A stretch of 5,520 nucleotides of DNA, taken from Clostridia bacterium (GTDB lineage: Bacteria > Bacillota > Clostridia > SK-Y3 > JACMMQ01). The stretch is from positions 1 to 5,520 of the forward strand of contig JACMMQ010000126.1 of the NCBI GenBank assembly GCA_014378955.1, in the 5' to 3' direction. Positions within the stretch are counted from its first letter, which is position 1. Each line of letters begins with the position of its first letter. Below, one piece after another: positions 5,034 through 5,520 of the stretch. The notes beneath the pieces were generated by a model, which did not search any database, was not told where the DNA came from, and was given only the letters and a program-made list of their open reading frames with translations. The translations under genes were made by a program, and so were the position numbers.

Positions 5034-5288
5034 GTGCCTGAAATTTCAAGATTTTACGGAATTGTTATAAAAATGTTTTTTGCAGCGAATGAACATAACC
5101 CACCTCATTTCCATGCGATATATGGAGACTATGTGGGTGAATTTGACATTAGAACACTTCAGATGCTAGAAGGAGACATGCCTATGAAGGCGCAGGGTTT
5201 AATTCGTGAGTGGGGGCAAATGTCTCAAGATGATTTAATGGAAATTTGGAACAGTCAGCAATTTAAGAAATTAAAGCCTTTAGAATAG
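5034..5288 (+). CDS. DUF4160 family small protein
   Basis: This 84-residue soluble protein matches the DUF4160 family along its full length. It has the opening PEISRFYGIVIKMFF, the signature HNPPHFHAIYGDY (residues 21-33, with His21, His25 and His27), a middle strand EFDIRTLQMLEGDMP and a C-terminal helix around REWGQMSQDDLMEIWNS. The biochemical function is unknown, and the HFH motif suggests a metal or catalytic site only by appearance. The start is GTG, 9 bases after GGGAG (5020-5024), and yields the standard family N-terminus. The stop is 13 bases before the DUF2442 start, a pairing I recall as common in bacterial genomes. The pair has its own consensus promoter and sits behind a terminator. 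A sampled line of this gene is about 40% GC, against about 50% in asnB, consistent with a separately acquired module. A toxin-antitoxin-like role has been suggested for such pairs but is not shown by the sequence. Confidence 0.88.
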   Translation: MPEISRFYGIVIKMFFAANEHNPPHFHAIYGDYVGEFDIRTLQMLEGDMPMKAQGLIREWGQMSQDDLMEIWNSQQFKKLKPLE

Positions 5289-5301
5289 GACGGTGATAAT
5301 T

Positions 5302-5520
5302 GTGGAGGGCATTCCAAGAATAAAAGATGTAAAGCCATTGGATGATTTGATGATAATGGTTACATTTGCTAATAATGTTGTTAAGAGTTACGATGTCAAC
5401 AAATTAATCAATCAATATCCAGTGTTTGAACAACTTAAAAATAGAGCAGTTTTTAACCTGGTACACGTTGATTGTGGTGGGTTTGGCATTGCATGGACAG
5501 ATGATATCGACCTAAGTGAG
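5302..5520 (+). CDS. DUF2442 family protein, 3' end cut by the window
   Basis: Seventy-three codons are visible with no stop before the window end. The reading frame opens with EGIPRIKDVKPLDDLMIMVTFANNVVKSYDV, continues with a helix around LINQYPVFEQL, and ends VDCGGFGIAWTDDIDLSE, the pattern of DUF2442 domains (V-K-P-L-x-D start, G-[FY]-G-I-x-W-x-x-D-I-D-L end). Family members are usually only slightly longer, so probably few residues are missing, unless an HTH domain follows as in some relatives. Function is unknown. Start: GTG 5302 lies 4 bases after GGTGAT (5292-5297), which can pair with the 16S rRNA tail. An in-frame GTG at 5293 overlaps that site and is less likely. It is almost certainly cotranscribed with the DUF4160 gene. 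Confidence 0.85.
   Translation, partial: MEGIPRIKDVKPLDDLMIMVTFANNVVKSYDVNKLINQYPVFEQLKNRAVFNLVHVDCGGFGIAWTDDIDLSE

Noticed and set aside
1..5520. CRISPR array, tRNA or rRNA genes, integrase or transposase
   Set aside because: No regularly spaced direct repeats, cloverleaf, rRNA stretches or recombinase motifs were seen on either strand.

Overview
The window looks like chromosomal DNA from a low-to-moderate GC Gram-positive anaerobe (Bacillota, most likely a Clostridia-type genome). The reasons are strong purine-rich Shine-Dalgarno sites, TTG and GTG starts placed at good distances from them, AT-rich intergenic DNA, a consensus sigma-A promoter, an AsnB-type asparagine synthetase and a small cytoplasmic Zn-phospholipase-C-like protein typical of that phylum. 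I cannot name the species.

Layout. (1) 109-1930, plus strand: a two-gene unit with a complete short bacterial malic enzyme, then a membrane-anchored protein of unknown function that starts about 28 bases after the malic enzyme stop. (2) 1931-2242: a 312-base gap between convergent genes, almost wholly filled by a roughly 304-bp symmetrical element. It has 60-bp terminal inverted repeats (54 of the inner 59 positions match), each made of two hairpins, and a third large hairpin near its centre. It resembles a MITE or a pair of inverted REP-like repeats, and its right end abuts the stop codon of the next gene. (3) 2243-2812, minus strand: a Zn-dependent phospholipase C-like protein without a signal peptide. 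(4) 2813-3082: a divergent intergenic region with a dispersed-type palindromic repeat, nested inverted repeats and candidate promoters. (5) 3083-4924, plus strand: glutamine-hydrolysing asparagine synthetase AsnB, followed by a strong hairpin terminator. (6) 4982-5520: an AT-richer two-gene module, DUF4160 then DUF2442 (cut by the window end), with its own consensus promoter.

How they work together. The malic enzyme (malate to pyruvate plus CO2 and reduced NAD(P)) and AsnB (aspartate plus glutamine to asparagine) are ordinary central metabolism, and nothing joins them into one pathway. The DUF4160-DUF2442 pair is a self-contained small accessory module, possibly toxin-antitoxin-like, but this is unproven. 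The strongest non-coding signal is the symmetrical element at 1940-2243. I see no RNA genes, CRISPR array, transposase or convincing new multi-gene system.
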